Positions 25,468 to 38,801 of a stretch of DNA of 62,000 bases are shown in pieces. Origin of the DNA: Nymphaea colorata (taxonomy: Eukaryota; Streptophyta; Magnoliopsida; Nymphaeales; Nymphaeaceae). The DNA lies in NCBI RefSeq assembly GCF_008831285.2, contig NC_045144.1:7539886-7601885 (forward strand). Reading direction: 5' to 3'. A program made the translations under genes and the position numbers. The stretch's first letter is position 1; every line of letters begins with the position of its first letter. Below the pieces are notes generated by a model. The model saw only the letters and a program-made list of their open reading frames with translations, did no database searches and was not told where the DNA came from.

Positions 25468-26258
25468 GTAGGCGGTTGTTTTTAATGAGATTAAACAGTC
25501 AAGACTAAGTTAGAAAAAATGTAAACGAAATTGTATTTTTAAGAACTGAAATACCCACCAAAGAAGAAAATAAATGAGTTTTCTTAATTGAAAGCCCTGA
25601 TTCCTTTGAAGAATCTCATTATTTTAAAAATACAATTCAATCTTTAATTTTGTAAACTTAATCTCCACCATCTGATCTCCTTAAAATAAACAAGAGGGTT
25701 CCTATCAAGTCGAATATATGAGAGTCTTGTAGCTACCATGAGTTAGTTATCTTGTATAATATATATTGTGTTTAATAGATCAAACAGTCATGAACTATTT
25801 GTTACGGATTATATCATATAGTGTTAAATGACAGCAGAAGGCGCAATTCTTTTCAAACTAACTGATATCTTTGAATCGTCGGTTTCCTTAGGAACAAAGG
25901 GAAAATTTTGAAGATATGGGAACAACGAATCATGTTCTCTTGGAGTTTCTAACATTCGCTAAGAACTTTTTCAGAAGCAACTAGTTAAGACATAAGGCAT
26001 CATTAAGCAAGAAAGAAAAGGAGGAACGGGAATGGTTACGGTAAGCGAACGAACGATAACATAAAAAATGCAGCTAAAGTTCTTTCAATTCCTTTCATAA
26101 ATGATTCTTATCAATGACCAACCCACTGTCATTCCTAGTGGAGCTACGTATATTTTCTTGTCGATCTGTCACATTTAGAGGACGGCCCAAATCTTTCTTA
26201 GATCAGTAATATATGTACATCATTTGTTAGCATATATACACTTAGCCACTTTCTCACT

Positions 26259-26262
<4 letters not shown>

Positions 26263-26328
<66 letters not shown>
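26263..26328. repeat. Compound (AT)n(GA)n microsatellite
   Basis: AT run of about 28 bases followed by a GA run of about 38 bases. Confidence 0.95.
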
Positions 26329-26331
<3 letters not shown>

Positions 26332-26532
26332 AAGGTAAATTTGATGACTATCTAAGGGACATTTGACAATAAGAACATTATGTCTTCTGGAATACAATAT
26401 TTCATGAATCTGTCCTAATTTTCAGGTTATATTCATGAAACATTGCACATTAAAAGAATGTAGCGTCTTTGTTGCCAAACACTTCCAAGATCAATGAGCT
26501 AAGATATTATCCTATATATCTGAGTTGCACTG

Positions 26533-26697
26533 TTAGGGGCTACTTGGAAACAGTAGCATTATGTTTCCATGCATCTGCTCTAAAATGTAGAACAAATTAA
26601 TGAAACACTTTTTAAAGTGTCCAATGAATGTAACCAAATTTTGGGTTAGATGCATGAAGCAGTAACATAATATTACTGTTCCCCAACAGCCCCTAAA
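26533..26697. mobile_element. Short inverted-repeat element
   Basis: The left end ttaggggctacttggaaacag and right end tactgttccccaacagcccc are imperfect inverted repeats about 23 bases long enclosing about 165 bp. The inside repeats the word 'gcattatgtttccatgcatc' partly inverted. No clear target duplication, no coding. Confidence 0.6.
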
Positions 26698-27958
26698 GAA
26701 TAATGATCTGATCTGAACTCGATGGACAGGGACAAAGACGAAGCAGATTTAATGCTCGATTCCCCGGCACTAGGATCAATGCTCGAGTGCCAAATCACCA
26801 AATACCCTAAAAAAATAAAAGAATGTAGTTTCTTGTTTTCCACAACAATATGTGGGTTGCAACTTGATTGAACCAACTTGCTGCCAGGATATCACAGAAG
26901 ATCAATGCAAACAAGGTCATGTGGTCTCTGAACAGGCCACTGAGCCAAGCTTTCCTGGCTTACCAAGAACCACATATTCACATGAAATCATCATCTACCA
27001 CCTTCCTTCTCACACCTTCAATGGTCAATGCAACTCAAACAAAGGCCAATGAACACTTTTTTGCAACCTGATCTCTTGCCTGCAAGTTGAAGGCAAATGA
27101 ATGGCACAGGTTGTACACTTGGTAACAGTTGGTATCTGGGCACCACATTGTATGTATAAAGGTATAATATAATTCAGCATGGGGCCATCCAACTTGCCAT
27201 AAATTTATTCATACATGAGACAGATAAGGACTAAAGAAGCAGGGGTTCCAGTGAGAGCACCACAGTGACTTCACATGCAACATGTGATTGAACACTGCAA
27301 CCAAGCAATCATACACATCTTGTCATATTATAACTTGGGTGATGTGTATAGTTTATGAACATGCATTTTCATCAGTTTGAAGTGGCAAACTGCCCAAGCT
27401 AGGGAGCTTAATTTAAATAGCCTTTACACATGATGATTGAGGCGAGATTGGGCATTTTTGAACCATGAAATGCTAGTTTGATGTGTATAGATAAACATGG
27501 ACTTGTTTCATCAAAATGAAAGGGACAAACATGGCAGTGTTTAATCAGTTGGACAGAAAGAACAGAGAATTATTCCATAATCATAAAGAATGCGTTAACA
27601 CACGAAAATAAGATTAAAACAGTAAAAGAACCAAAACAACAAAAAAACACTTTTTTTTTTGCATTTTTTTCTCTTTTTAGGCATTTTTTACATTTTTTTA
27701 ATGAGAAACTGCTTGTTTCTATTTTCTAATATTTATCGATTGTGTATGTACTTATTCATTTTACTTTTTCTCTAATTTTTAAGATTTTTAAATTTTTTTT
27801 AAACCATTGTGTTTGCCCCCTTTTCTTTCAAGCTTGCGGTATTATACCTAGAAAAACATGACTCTCTAAAACATAAAAACAATATTTATGACTATGGCTA
27901 TACTCAGACCTTGAAAATTATAACAAATAACAACAGGCGAGCAAGGCATAGTGCAGGG

Positions 27959-28355
27959 GAGGGATGTCAATGAATCGGATTCGGATCAGATATATTTTTT
28001 GACCATATTTGCTTTTTCGGATATTTACATATTCGGATTCGACTTAAATTCGAATATGAATAAAGAAATGTCATATCCGAATCTGAATCCAAAATTAGAT
28101 TTTACAATCTGAGTCTGAGTTTTATATTCATATCCGAATCCAAATCCAAATTTAGACTGAATTTTGCTATATTTTCAAAATGTAAGAGCATTAGATGTAG
28201 CTAAAAAATAAGTCTCATCCGAATTGATTGGCTGTGATTTCTTAAATTTAAATCCAATCCGATTTCTTAATTGGATATTAAATTTTTTTCATATCTGATT
28301 TTTTAAGATCAGTTCGGTCAAATATCCAATTCAAATCAGATATATTGACATCTTA
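27959..28355. mobile_element. 'GGGATGTCAA' MITE with probable 8-bp target duplication
   Basis: 397 bp from GAGGGATGTCAATGAATC to GATATATTGACATCTTA (inverted ends). Flanks gtgcaggg and gtttaggg agree at 6 of 8 bases, as expected of an old hAT-type 8-bp duplication. The inside is built of ccgaatctgaatccaa-type words. No coding. Confidence 0.7.
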
Positions 28356-28637
28356 GTTTAGGGCATGAGGAAGATTGCAGAGTCTTGGAATGATCTCAGA
28401 AACAACAATGACCATCTCAGGCTGAGTAAGGAACCCTCATCTTTGAATGCACGTCCTATTCCATATAGAAACACAAAAGTAAGCTGAAGTAAAGAATCAA
28501 CATGAGTAAGATTTTGGTCTATGGTGGTTTTGCTGATCTTTTTTTTTTATGGTTATCTTCATGTTTTGGGGTTATAGTTATTTTTCCGCAATAAAGGTCG
28601 GGAGTCTACCTTCCAACAGACGATGATTGAGATCAGG

Positions 28638-28826
28638 GGCCAAGCCAGAAATTTTTATCGGGCGGGCCGAATTAAAGAATCTAAATTTTGACTAGGGCCG
28701 AAATATCATTTTTCAAAATTTTTATATAAAACAAATGATTTTTTTTTAAATTTACATGTAAACTTTTTAAATTTTTTTTGAAGTGGGGCCAGGGCCCATG
28801 CGGGCCTACCTTGGCTCCGCCCTTGA
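28638..28826. repeat. Dispersed 'ggctccgccc' repeat copy
   Basis: Runs from ggggccaagccagaaat through the ttttcaaaatttttatataaaa core to cttggctccgccctt; it is the reverse-complement arrangement of 21785-21965. Confidence 0.55.
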
Positions 28827-30224
28827 TTGAGATGTGATTCAAGATTTTAACTTTAAACCATCATCCTCTGTTATGATATGTATAGCCAAATTGTGGACTT
28901 GTTTCGTCAAAATCAAGTGACAAACTGTGAGAACATTAGGCTAAATTTGGCCCAAGTTAAGGAGATTACTTTTAACACCCCTGGCAAATTATGATTAAGA
29001 TGAGATTTGGTGTTTTTGGATGTGCTAATTTGGTATGCATAATTAAACTTGGAAAATTTTCATTGAAATGGAGTGACAAACTGGGAAGACATTAGGTTTA
29101 GATGTAGCCCAAGCTAAGCAGCTCATTCCGAATGGCTCGGACTAATGATGATTGAAGCGAGATTCAGCATTTTTGAACCACGGGAGGCTAGTATATTGGT
29201 GGAGCCACTAGATGGCTGGTGTTGACTCACGAAGTTTTTACTTTTTACATCAATAATTTGACATCTTCGATTGTTTTATATATATATATATATAGCTCCA
29301 AAAGCATTAAAGTTATTGAATTAGTGCTTCCTCCAGACAAAATTTATGGCTCCACTAGCGGGCTATTATAATGCGTATAGTTAAACTGGACTTTCTTTCA
29401 ATAAATGAAGTGATAAATTGTGATTACCTTAGGCTTAGACGTAGCTATCTTGGCGTTTCAGAATCAGGATGTCACGTCATTAAGTTACCTCTGGCTTTCA
29501 GGAAGACTGAAGACGAGATGTACACGATAAGTTATCCTCAATTGCCGTTTCACTAAGAAGTTTTCAGTAAATCTGGTTTTCATTTTTGCAGGAAATAGAA
29601 TAAATTGCAATTGGAAGTTGGGATTCACAATAAGTGCCAGACAAAGTCGTACATAATAATTTTGGTTGTTTATGTGAGCTTGAACTAGGTTGTATGTGTA
29701 TATAATATTGTTACAAATATTGTTCTCAGGATTTTAATGGTGAGATTTTCCTTGGGTATTTTTCGACAAATTTGTTTTCTACAGAGAAACCTCAGAAAAA
29801 ACTAAGAAAACTTTAAAAAACGGAAAAATTGCAAAGAATTGGTAAAAGTAAAATAAATAAAAAACTAATAAGGAAACATAAATTAAACTAGATAGTTGTG
29901 AATGTGTCAATGATGATAAAAATGATGAGAAATAATTTAGTTTTAAGTTCAAATTTGAATATATGATGATATTAACGTTCAAAGGGAAAAATAAAAAATG
30001 ATATATTTTCCCGTTTTTAAAAATATCATAATTTTTTTTCATATTCTTATGAATCCAACCTTGGGCATGCAGTTACCCGATCAAACACCCATTTCCGTCG
30101 ATCAAGTTCCTCATAAATGATTGTACCTCTAAACAAAAGGTGCATTTGAATTCAGTAGTATTGTTACTTTTTTTTCATCTTCAACTGTGATTCCTTTTTT
30201 ACTATCCTGTGGCCATATTTTTAA

Positions 30225-30570
30225 CAGAGGTAAAATCGGATATACCCTTAATCATATTCACTTTTTTCAGATATTCACATATTTAAATTCGAATACCAGC
30301 AATAAAAAGTCATATCTACCCTTAATCATATTCACTTTTTTCAGATATTCACATATTTAAATTCAAATATACCAGCAATAAAAAGTCATATCTGAACCCA
30401 AATTCCAATTCCACAATTCGAATCTGAATCCGATTGAATGTCATTTCCTAAATCTGAATCCAATCAGATTTTTTAGTCAGATATTTTAAACTTTTTTCTC
30501 ATATCCGATTTTTTTTTTTTCAGAATGGTTTAGTTGGATATCCGTTTCAAATCATATATCCAGAGGTCTA
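30225..30570. mobile_element. 'tccgaatctgaatc' family element with internal 74-bp duplication
   Basis: Has the family words (cttaatcatattcacttttttc, aatctgaatccgattgaatg, catatccgattt). The block starting tacccttaatcatattcac occurs twice, offset 74 bases (30243 and 30317). The right end runs into diverged sequence. Confidence 0.55.
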
Positions 30571-30650
30571 GCTGGCGGCTCATGTAACCGATTCATACTT
30601 GCTTTTGAAAACGAGAGATGAATTAAAGCATATATAATCCAAATAACAGG

Positions 30651-31060
30651 CAGGGATGTCCATAAATTCAATTTGGATCAGATATCTAATTAATTACTTT
30701 TAAAAAATAGACAGAAACAACCTTAACATCCAACTCATAATATTTAAATTTAAGAATGACATCTGATCGTATCTAATTTAAATAAATATTTGATCAGATT
30801 CGCATTTGATGGGATTTAGTTCTAAAAAAAACATTTTATATCGAATGTCCATACATCATGCTGTTTACGTTGAGCTTAAAAGTCGGACTCAGGTTCGGCC
30901 CTGGACTGAACTTAAGATTGAATTTAAATCAAATTTGAATTGTGAATTCAAATTTTGATTTGGATATGATATTAGACTTCTTCTTATTTGTATCCAAATT
31001 CCAATATCTGAATATCAAACATTCAGATTCCGATTCAAATCCGAACCATTGACATCCCTA
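30651..31060. mobile_element. 'GGGATGTCAA' MITE with probable 8-bp target duplication
   Basis: 410 bp from CAGGGATGTCCATAAATTC to CATTGACATCCCTA. Flanks ataacagg (30643-30650) and ataacaac (31061-31068) agree at 6 of 8 bases. Same ends and internal vocabulary as 27959 and 46424. Confidence 0.7.
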
Positions 31061-31225
31061 ATAACAACTTATCTATGTTAAAACAAGAATTACTTATGTT
31101 TGTCATCGATAAAAGTTGCACAAAAGCATATAATAAAATGCAAAGCCTGTTTTGCTATGAATTCTTTTGGTTTTTCAACATATAAGATCCATATCAAATC
31201 CATATCAATTAAGATAATACAAGTC

Positions 31226-31311
31226 CAGACATATTAGGTCACTTATAAATGAGCGTTTATTTAAATAGCAGACATATTAGGTCACTTATAAATGAGCGTT
31301 TATATAAATAG
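31226..31311. repeat. Perfect-ended tandem duplication, 43-bp unit
   Basis: Two direct copies of a 43-bp unit beginning cagacatattaggtcac, with one mismatch (tttaaat/tataaat). Directly after, tgatgtatgattg is also doubled. Confidence 0.9.
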
Positions 31312-31411
31312 CACGTGATGTATGATTGTGATGTATGATTGTCGCTAACATAAGCCCCCTAGATAGTTATAAAATTAAAGGTAAAGATCTTCATGACAGG
31401 GATGTGTATCA

Positions 31412-31860
31412 CTAAGGGGGCGTTTGGCGGGTAGAACATTTTGTGAGTATTTCATGAATCTGCCCTTAAAATTGAGAGATTCATAGAACACTAAAACTTG
31501 ATATCCCTGAATCTGCCCCAATCTTGGACAAATTCATGGAATTTTCACATAGTGTTTCAGTTGTCAAATAGTACCTATGGTTGTTCCTATGCAGTGGATG
31601 TTGGAAATTTGTAAATTCATGGAAATTTGTAACATAATAAAAAAGTTTAAACTTTAAAGCGTATCTTATAATATGTGAGTGAGATCATGGGTAGGCTCAC
31701 GACCATAACCCAACAGTAGTGAGTGTCTCGTGAATCTGCCTTAATCTTTAGAACAGATTCATGAATCACTGGAATTAAACGTTTCATGAATCTGTCCAAA
31801 TCTTTGGGATAGATTCATGGAATGGTCTGTGAGTGTTCTCGATGCCAAACAACCCCTAAG
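31412..31860. mobile_element. 'GGGGGCGTTTGGC' inverted-repeat element
   Basis: Left end CTAAGGGGGCGTTTGGCGG pairs with right end TGCCAAACAACCCCTAAG over about 450 bp. The inside holds four variants of 'ttcatgaatctgtcc'. These ends are a common plant MITE type. No target duplication or coding seen. Confidence 0.65.
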
Positions 31861-32939
31861 GAAAAAATACCAATCATTGAGGTTTGAAACTCATTGGAGA
31901 TTATTGCACCGTGTTGGTCGATACACATCATATCTCCACGGGGTCGGTGTGGTATAGGAGGTGACACGGCCCGCTTCAAAGTTCATCCGATCCGGGTTAA
32001 TTCCCGATGCGAATAGGAAACAAATTTTTACATAGACTGAATTTAATTTTTTTTGTGTTTTATTCGAAGAAAGAAACTATATATTAATAATGTGGTACCT
32101 AAAAGAGTTGGCATAATAACACCTTTATTGACGTGTGAAACAAATTTTTATAGTGCTTTTAGAAAAATACAGTCCAAACATTTTCATCTTATAATTTTTG
32201 ACATATGAATATGAAATTAAGTGTTTACGTGGTTTGTTAGACTTTTAAACCTATATAGAGATCAGAGGAAGTTCAGAGCGTATGACTTCAGAAAATGAGT
32301 ATCCAGTATTTCAGAAGCTGGTTTTGGAAAAGCGGAAAAATATTTCTCATTCTTTAATTCCAGAAATTTATTTTTAGATTTTTTTTTTCAGAAATATATT
32401 TCTGACCATCAAACACTACCTAAATGCTTTTCAGGTAAGATCAACACCTATGAGTGTGTTTGTTTCACTGTGAATCTGAAATCTGCGGTTTTATGTGATC
32501 ACTCGGATCTCAAATACGTGGGATTTAAGGTGGGAACCCGACCTCAAATCCATGGTTAATTTTATACAAATAATGTGGATTTAAGATTCACACTACTAAG
32601 GTCCTGAGTTTAAATCCGAGGCTATCAAACGCTACCTATATATTCCTAATAGGAGTACTAAGAACCAGCTCTTAGCTAGCAAATACTATATGCACGCACA
32701 CATATGAATATGCAAACATTAATCGTATCTCGAGAATGCACACACATATGTGCATGCACGTACATACACACACATGCTGTTCAAGATTGTTCTCAAGAAT
32801 ATTCACACAACATGTTTGTGGAGTCGATCAACATGGGGCATGGTTTTATGTTTTGCATAGGAAATTCAAGATTCAAGATGAACTGGTTGAACTATCAATT
32901 TTATTTTATGTATTCTTGGATAGGATTCAAACTTGGATG

Positions 32940-33365
32940 TATGTTTTGTTATTTTCGAGTTACCGATGTCCATATTTGAATCTAGATCCAAATGCGAATG
33001 GAAAAAAGTCCATAGCATACCCGAACATGACTACTTTTAAATTAGAGTTTGGAATCCAATTTTCAAATTCACAACTTGTTATGGATCTAACTTTTAAATT
33101 CACAAATGGATCGGATCTGCATTGTGATGTGTTAAGAATCAACTTTCAAAAGATGTGGTTATTTGATATAGAAAAATTTACTAGCCATATTGATGTTTAT
33201 TGTCTTATCTATTCAAATCCAAATCTGCAACCGAAATTGATTAGACGTCATTTCTTAAATCCTAATCATATCCGATTTCTTAATTGAATGTCAACTTTTT
33301 CTAATACCCAGCTTTAACACATTAGTTGGTTGTTTGATCCAAATCTGATTCATATTGACACCTCC
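32940..33365. mobile_element. 'tccgaatctgaatc' family element
   Basis: Family words plus the end 'catattgacacctcc'. The open frame crossing it (32736-33287, plus strand) is composed of this element and is not taken as a gene. A further diverged copy follows at about 33385-33600. Confidence 0.5.
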
Positions 33366-34195
33366 ACCTTTACCGTATCCTATTTATCTGGTGTTGACGC
33401 ATTCAGATTCAAATGTAAATGAAGAAAAGTCACCATATTCAAATTGTGCTTTAACTTCACATTCGAAACTGAACTGCATTATGATATGTTAAGAACCGAC
33501 TCTTTCAAGATCGATGGATACTTATATAGAACAGAATCATAAATCTAAATCCAATTGGATATTTATTCAAAACCAAGCTCAAGTATTTTGGTCAAAAGTT
33601 ATATCTTTCGAACAGTAGATTTCACATTTTAAGTATTTGATTAATCTAATTCTAGGGAATGAAAAATCGTCGAATAGAATGCAGAAGTTGAATATCAAGA
33701 TATGAATGATGCGTCTAAATAGCGTATTAATGAGTATGAGTTGCTAAGAAATGGGGGTGGGTGTTAATCAGATTTTGAGAATTCAAAATTAATCTAATCT
33801 GACGGCCGGTGTTAATCAGATTCTGGAATTCAAAATTCGGACTTATCATTGAAACAGGAAAGACGAACTGATGGCGGGGATTCGGCCCGTTGAAGTCAAT
33901 CCCCAAACCGCGCGAAAGAGAGGGAGAGTGTGTGTGTGTGTCAGAGAGACGTCGGTTTCCTTTCCGATGAAAGTTCATGGGCAAGAACTCGGTCCTCGTG
34001 CTTGTGATAAGAAAGAAAAGAAACAGCGAGAAGAAGAAGAAAGCGACGGTGACGATGAAGGACAAGAAGAGAAGAAGCACGAGCAATGTGGGGAGCATGC
34101 GCCTACCGTCCGGATATAACGCGGCGACCTTCGCCAGGCGGGGCAAGGGAAGGCACGCGAGCCATCCTTGTTGGCATTGACCTTTGGGTCGTCCT

Positions 34196-37100
34196 TCTTC
34201 CCCCTCCCAGTGAAGATGTTATGTTCAAGGTTGCTCATCTTCTTCAATTTCTTACCCGCCACCTCTCACATGGTCATAAGAACCCTCCGACCTTCTTCCC
34301 ATCATCCATCGCGTCGGTGAAAGCAAATGGTGCAAACACTTGAGCTGCTCCTCCACATCACTTCTATAGAACCCACTGCTCACACGGCCTGAGGAGTCCT
34401 CCGACATTTTCTCGATGATCCATCGCTTCAAAAGCATCGAGAACGACAAACGGCAAAATCCCTAGAATTGCTCTTCCCCTCTCAACGAAGACCACAGAGA
34501 TTGTTCATCTTTGTCTCTTCCTTCACTACCGCCGCCAACATGGCCTGAGGAGCCCTCCCACCTTCTCTACATCATCCATCGCTTCGAGAGCGTCAGCGGC
34601 GACAAACGGTGCAAATGCCAGAACTTCACCCCCACATCACTTCCACCACCCCTGTTGCTCACACGACTTGAGGAGTCCTCCAACATTTTCCTCATGTTCG
34701 AAAGCATCGAGAACGACAAACGTTAAAATCCCCAAAATTTCTCTTCTCATCCTAGCGAAAACGTCAGAGGTTGCTCATCTTCATCCTTTCCTTCGCCACC
34801 GCCTCTCACATGGCCTGAGGAGCCTTCTGACCTTTTCCACATCATCAATCACTTCGAGAGTGTCGGCGACAGCAAATAGCGCAAGCACCGGAACTGCTCC
34901 TCCACATAACTTCCACCGCCTCTGCTACTCACACAACCTGAGAAGAGTGTCGGCAACGACAAACCAGAACTGCTCATCCACATCACTTCCACCGCCCCTG
35001 CTGCTCACACAGCCTGAGGAGCCCTCCGACATTTTTCCCAAGATCCATCGATTTGAAAGCATCGAGAACGACAAGTGGCAAAATCCCCAGAATTGCTCAC
35101 CCCCTCCAGACGAAGACGACATAGGTTGCTCATCTTTGTCCATTCTTTCGTCGTGACCTTTGACATGGTTTGAGGAGCCCTCTGACCTTCTCTGCATCAT
35201 CCATCGCTTCGACAGTGTCGGCAACGGCAAACAACACAAACACCAGAATTTCTCCTCCACATCACTTCCACCGCCCCCGCTGCTCACACTGCCTGAGGAG
35301 TCCCTCGATATTTTCCCCATTATCCATCGTTTCGAAAGCATCGAGAACGACAAACAACAAAATCCCCAGAATTGCTCTCCCCCTCTCGACAAAGACGACA
35401 AAGGTAGCTCATCATCGTCTCTTTTTTTGTTGCCGCCTCTCACATGGCCTAAGAAGTCCTCCGACCTTCTCCGCATCATCCACCGCTTCGAGAGTATCGA
35501 CGATGACAAACTGTGCAAACATCGAAACAGTCTTACAGATCACTTCCATTGCCCCAGCAGCTCAAACGACCTGAGGAGAGCATCGGCGATGGGAGACGAT
35601 GCAAACACCGGAACTGCTTTTCCACATCACTTCCATCGCCCCCGTTGCTCACACGACCTGAGCAGAGCATCGATGATGGCAAATGACGCAATCACCAGAA
35701 CTGCTCCTCCACATCACTTCCACTGCTCTGGCTGCTCACACAGCCTGAAGAGAGCGTCGGCGACAGCAAACGTCATAAACATCAGAACTGCTCCTCCACA
35801 TCATTTCCACCGTTCCTGCTGCTCACACGGCCTGAGGAGCCCTTCGACATTTTCAAAATGATCCATTGCTTCGAAAGCATCGACAATGACAAGTGGCAAA
35901 ATCCCTAGAATTGCTCTCTCCCTCTCGACGAAGTCGGCAAAGATTGCTCTTCTTTGTCTCTTCCTTTGCCACTGCCTCTCACATGGCCTGTGGAGCCCTC
36001 CTACCTTCTCCGTATCATCCATCGCTTCGAGAGCATCAGCGACGACAACAACGCTAACACATGAAGTGCTCCTCCACTTCACTTCCACCGCCCCCACTGC
36101 TCACACTACCTGAGGAGTCCTCCGACATTTTCCCCATGATAGATCATTTCGAAAGCATCGAGAACGATAAGCGACAAAATCCCAAGAATTGCTCTCTTCT
36201 TCCCGACGTAGATGGCAGAGGTTGCTCATCTTCATCTCTTCCTTTGCCGCCTCTTCTCACATGGTCTAAGGAGCCCTTCGACATTCTCCGCATCATCCAT
36301 CACTTCGAGAGTGTCGACAACGGCAAACGACAGAATTGCTCATCCACATCAGTTCCACCGCCCTCGCAGCTCATGTGGCCGGAGGAGAGCGTCAGCGACG
36401 GCAAACAACGCAAACACTGGAACTCCTTTTTCACATCACTTCCACCGCTCCCGCTGCTCACACGGCCTGAGGAGCCATCCGACATTTTCGCCATGATCCA
36501 TCGCTTCGAAAGCATCGAGAACGATAAGTGGCAAGATCCATAGAATTGTTTTCTCCCTCCCGACGAAGGCGGCAGAGGTTGCTCATCTTCGTCTCTTCCT
36601 TCGTCGAGGCTTCTGACATTTCTTGAGGTGCCCTTCGACCTTCTCTGGATCATCCATTGCTTCGAGAGCGTCGCAATGACAAATGACGCAAACACCAAAA
36701 CTTTTCCTCCACATCACTACCACCGCCCCCGTTGCTCACACGGCCTAAGGAGTCATCAGACATTTTCCTCGTGATTCATTGCTTTAACAAGCGTTAAAAT
36801 CCCAAAAAATGCTCCCCCCTCCCGGCGAAGACGGGACAGGTTGCCGATCTTCGTCCTTTCTTTCACCTGTGCCTCTCACATGGCCTGAGGAGCCCTTCGA
36901 CCTTCTCTGCATTATCTATCGCTTCGAGAGTATCGGCGATGGCAAACGACGTAAACACCGAAACTGTTCCTGCCCGTCACTTCCACCACCGCTGCTTGCT
37001 CACACGGATAGAGGAGAGCGTCAGCGACGGCAAATGATGGAAACACCAGAACTGCTCCTCCACATCACTTCCACCTTTCCCGCTGCTCACACGTCCTGAG

Positions 37101-38343
37101 GAGTCCTCCGACATTTTCCCCACTATCCATCATTTCGAAAGCATCGAGAATGACAATTAGCAAAATCCCCAGAATTGTTCTCCTCCTCCTGACGAAGATG
37201 ACAGAGGTTGCTCATCTTCATCCTTTTCTTCGCCCCTCCTCTCACATGGCCTGAGGAGCCCTCCGACATTGTCTGCATCATATATCGCTTCGAGAGTACG
37301 CAAACACCAGAATTGTTCCTCCACATCACTTCCACTGCCCTCGCAGCTCACACAGCTTGAGGAGATCGTTGGTGACGGCAAACGACGCAAACATCGGGAC
37401 TACTCCTCCACATCACTTCGATAGAATTTCTCTCCCACTCCCAGCAAAGACGGCAGAAGTTGCTCATCTTCGTCCCTTGCTTGGCTGCGGCCTCCCACAT
37501 TTCCTGAGGTGCCCTCCGACCATCTCTGCATCATCCATCGCTTCGAGAGTGTCACGATGACAAATGACTCAAACACCAGAACTACTCCTCCACATCACTA
37601 CCACCGCCCCTGTTGCTCACACGGCGTCATGTGTCCTCTGACATTTCCCTCCTGATCCATCGTTTTAACAAGCAATAATTTCCTCAAAATTGCTCTCTTC
37701 CTCCTGGCGAAGATGGCACAGGTTGCACATCTTTGTCCCTTCCTTCACCCCCGTCTCTCACATGGCCTGAGGACCCCTCCGACCTTCTCCTTATTATCAA
37801 TCGCTTCGAGAGTGTCGGCGATTTCAAGCGGCGCACACACCGAAACTGTTTCTCCACATCATTTCCACCGCTGCTACTTGCTCACACGATTGGAGGAGAG
37901 TGTCAGCAACGGCAAATGGCACAAATACTAGAACTGCTCCTCCACATCACTTCCACCGCCCCCGTTGTTCACACATCTTGAGGAGTTCTCCGACATTTTC
38001 CCCATGATCCATCACTTCGAAAGCATCGAGAATGATAAGCGAAAAATCTCTAGAATTGCTCTCCCCCTCCCGGCGAAGGCGGCAGAGGTTGCTCATCTTT
38101 GTCCCTTCGTTCACCGCAGTCTCTCACATGGCCTGAGGAGCCCTCCGACCTTCTCCGCAATCATCCATCTCTTGGAGACCTTCTGCGACGACAAACAGCC
38201 CAAACACCAGAATTGCTCATCCACATCACTTCTACCGCACTGCTGCTCACACGGTCCGATGAGTCCTTTGACATTTTCCCCAAGATCCATTGCTTCGAAA
38301 TCATCGAGAACAACAAATGGCAAAATTCCCAGAATTGCTCTCC
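34196..38343. repeat. Nested, codon-sized tandem repeat array, block A1
   Basis: The anchor atccatcgcttcga recurs at alternating distances of 156 and about 123 bp (for example 35043, 35199, 35322, 35478; also 35861, 36017, 36139, 36295), with optional extra 78-bp units (36295 to 36496 is 201). Most distances are multiples of three. Read on the plus strand the consensus is protein-like: PEEPSDLLRIIHRFESVGDG, KHQNCSSTSLPPP, PEESSDIFPMIHRFESIEND, QNPQNC, DEDDRGCSSSS. Stops and frame changes break it into pieces of up to about 230 codons, and other frames on both strands are also open. No family recognised; either a decayed repeat-protein gene or a coding-derived satellite. Confidence 0.85.
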
Positions 38344-38801
38344 CCCTCTGTCGTTCCTTTTAGAAGAGAACCACCACTTCGAGCTGGAGCTCCAGCATGT
38401 GGGGCGCTAGAATTTGGAGCTAGTTGCTCTGTCTCCCTCTTGCGGTTCTATTAGCACCAGTAAAGACGTTGAACCTTTGCTGGCGTTGGAGTTTGTGTTG
38501 GGTGATATTGATCAGATAAGCAGTGAGAGAACACAATGGTTGACCGAGGACAAGGAATTGCTCACATTTTTTGAATCCCTACCCCAAATTAAAACGCAGC
38601 GGATCACCAAGGACAAGGAGTTCTTGAAGTTTTTTGAATTCCTACCATAAATTGACTTAAATTGTGGAAAAGAAATACAAGCAGCCATATACCAATCAAT
38701 GGAACAAGGTTGTGGACATCAGCCAACCGTTGCTTTTCGACGTTCTTCCTCCATCACCCATGACTTGGTACGCCTCAGAGTGTCAGGACTTCTCCATGTA
38801 C
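38344..38801 (+). pseudogene. Block B copy 1 (unrecognised protein-like unit)
   Basis: After the last A1 unit the sequence switches, at CCTTTTAG, to a different unit that reads on the plus strand as FLLEENHHFELELQHV, then STSKDVEPLLALE, GDIDQI, two TEDKE/TKDKE-FLKFFE blocks, and NKVVDISQPLLFDVLPPSPM in a shifted frame. Stops (for example after QHVGR) and a frame shift break it, so it is called a pseudogene fragment. The unit ends at about 38801, where A-type repeat resumes. The protein family is not recognised; the first part looks helical and coiled-coil-like. Confidence 0.6.

Larger units (their letters stand above)
19951..34195. other. Gene-free region upstream of PHYC
   Basis: About 14 kb without a recognisable gene. 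The proximal part probably contains the PHYC promoter (a CACGTG G-box core lies at 20856-20861, about 1.57 kb upstream of the start codon; its role is untested). The rest is AT-rich DNA with long AT/CT/GA/CA microsatellites and at least eight dispersed inverted-repeat elements, listed separately. Segments at about 27640-27860 and 29710-30050 are low-complexity, AT-rich dispersed sequence resembling 43700-44060 and 57890-58130. Short open frames here mostly come from microsatellites or read across these elements. Confidence 0.7.

Noticed and set aside
32736-33287. 183-codon plus-strand frame
   Set aside because: Runs mostly through a 'tccgaatctgaatc' family element, and the translation is its word repeats (SNPNLQPKL).
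33727-34343. Overlapping frames of 65-139 codons on both strands just before the array
   Set aside because: No domain recognised. Basic and acidic low-complexity stretches (KKEKKQREEEE, SSPSLSSSS) mirror each other on opposite strands.
34925-35518. 197-codon minus-strand frame in the repeat array, and similar frames nearby
   Set aside because: A stop-free repeat unit opens frames in several phases on both strands. None has a recognisable domain, and the frames change within a few units.
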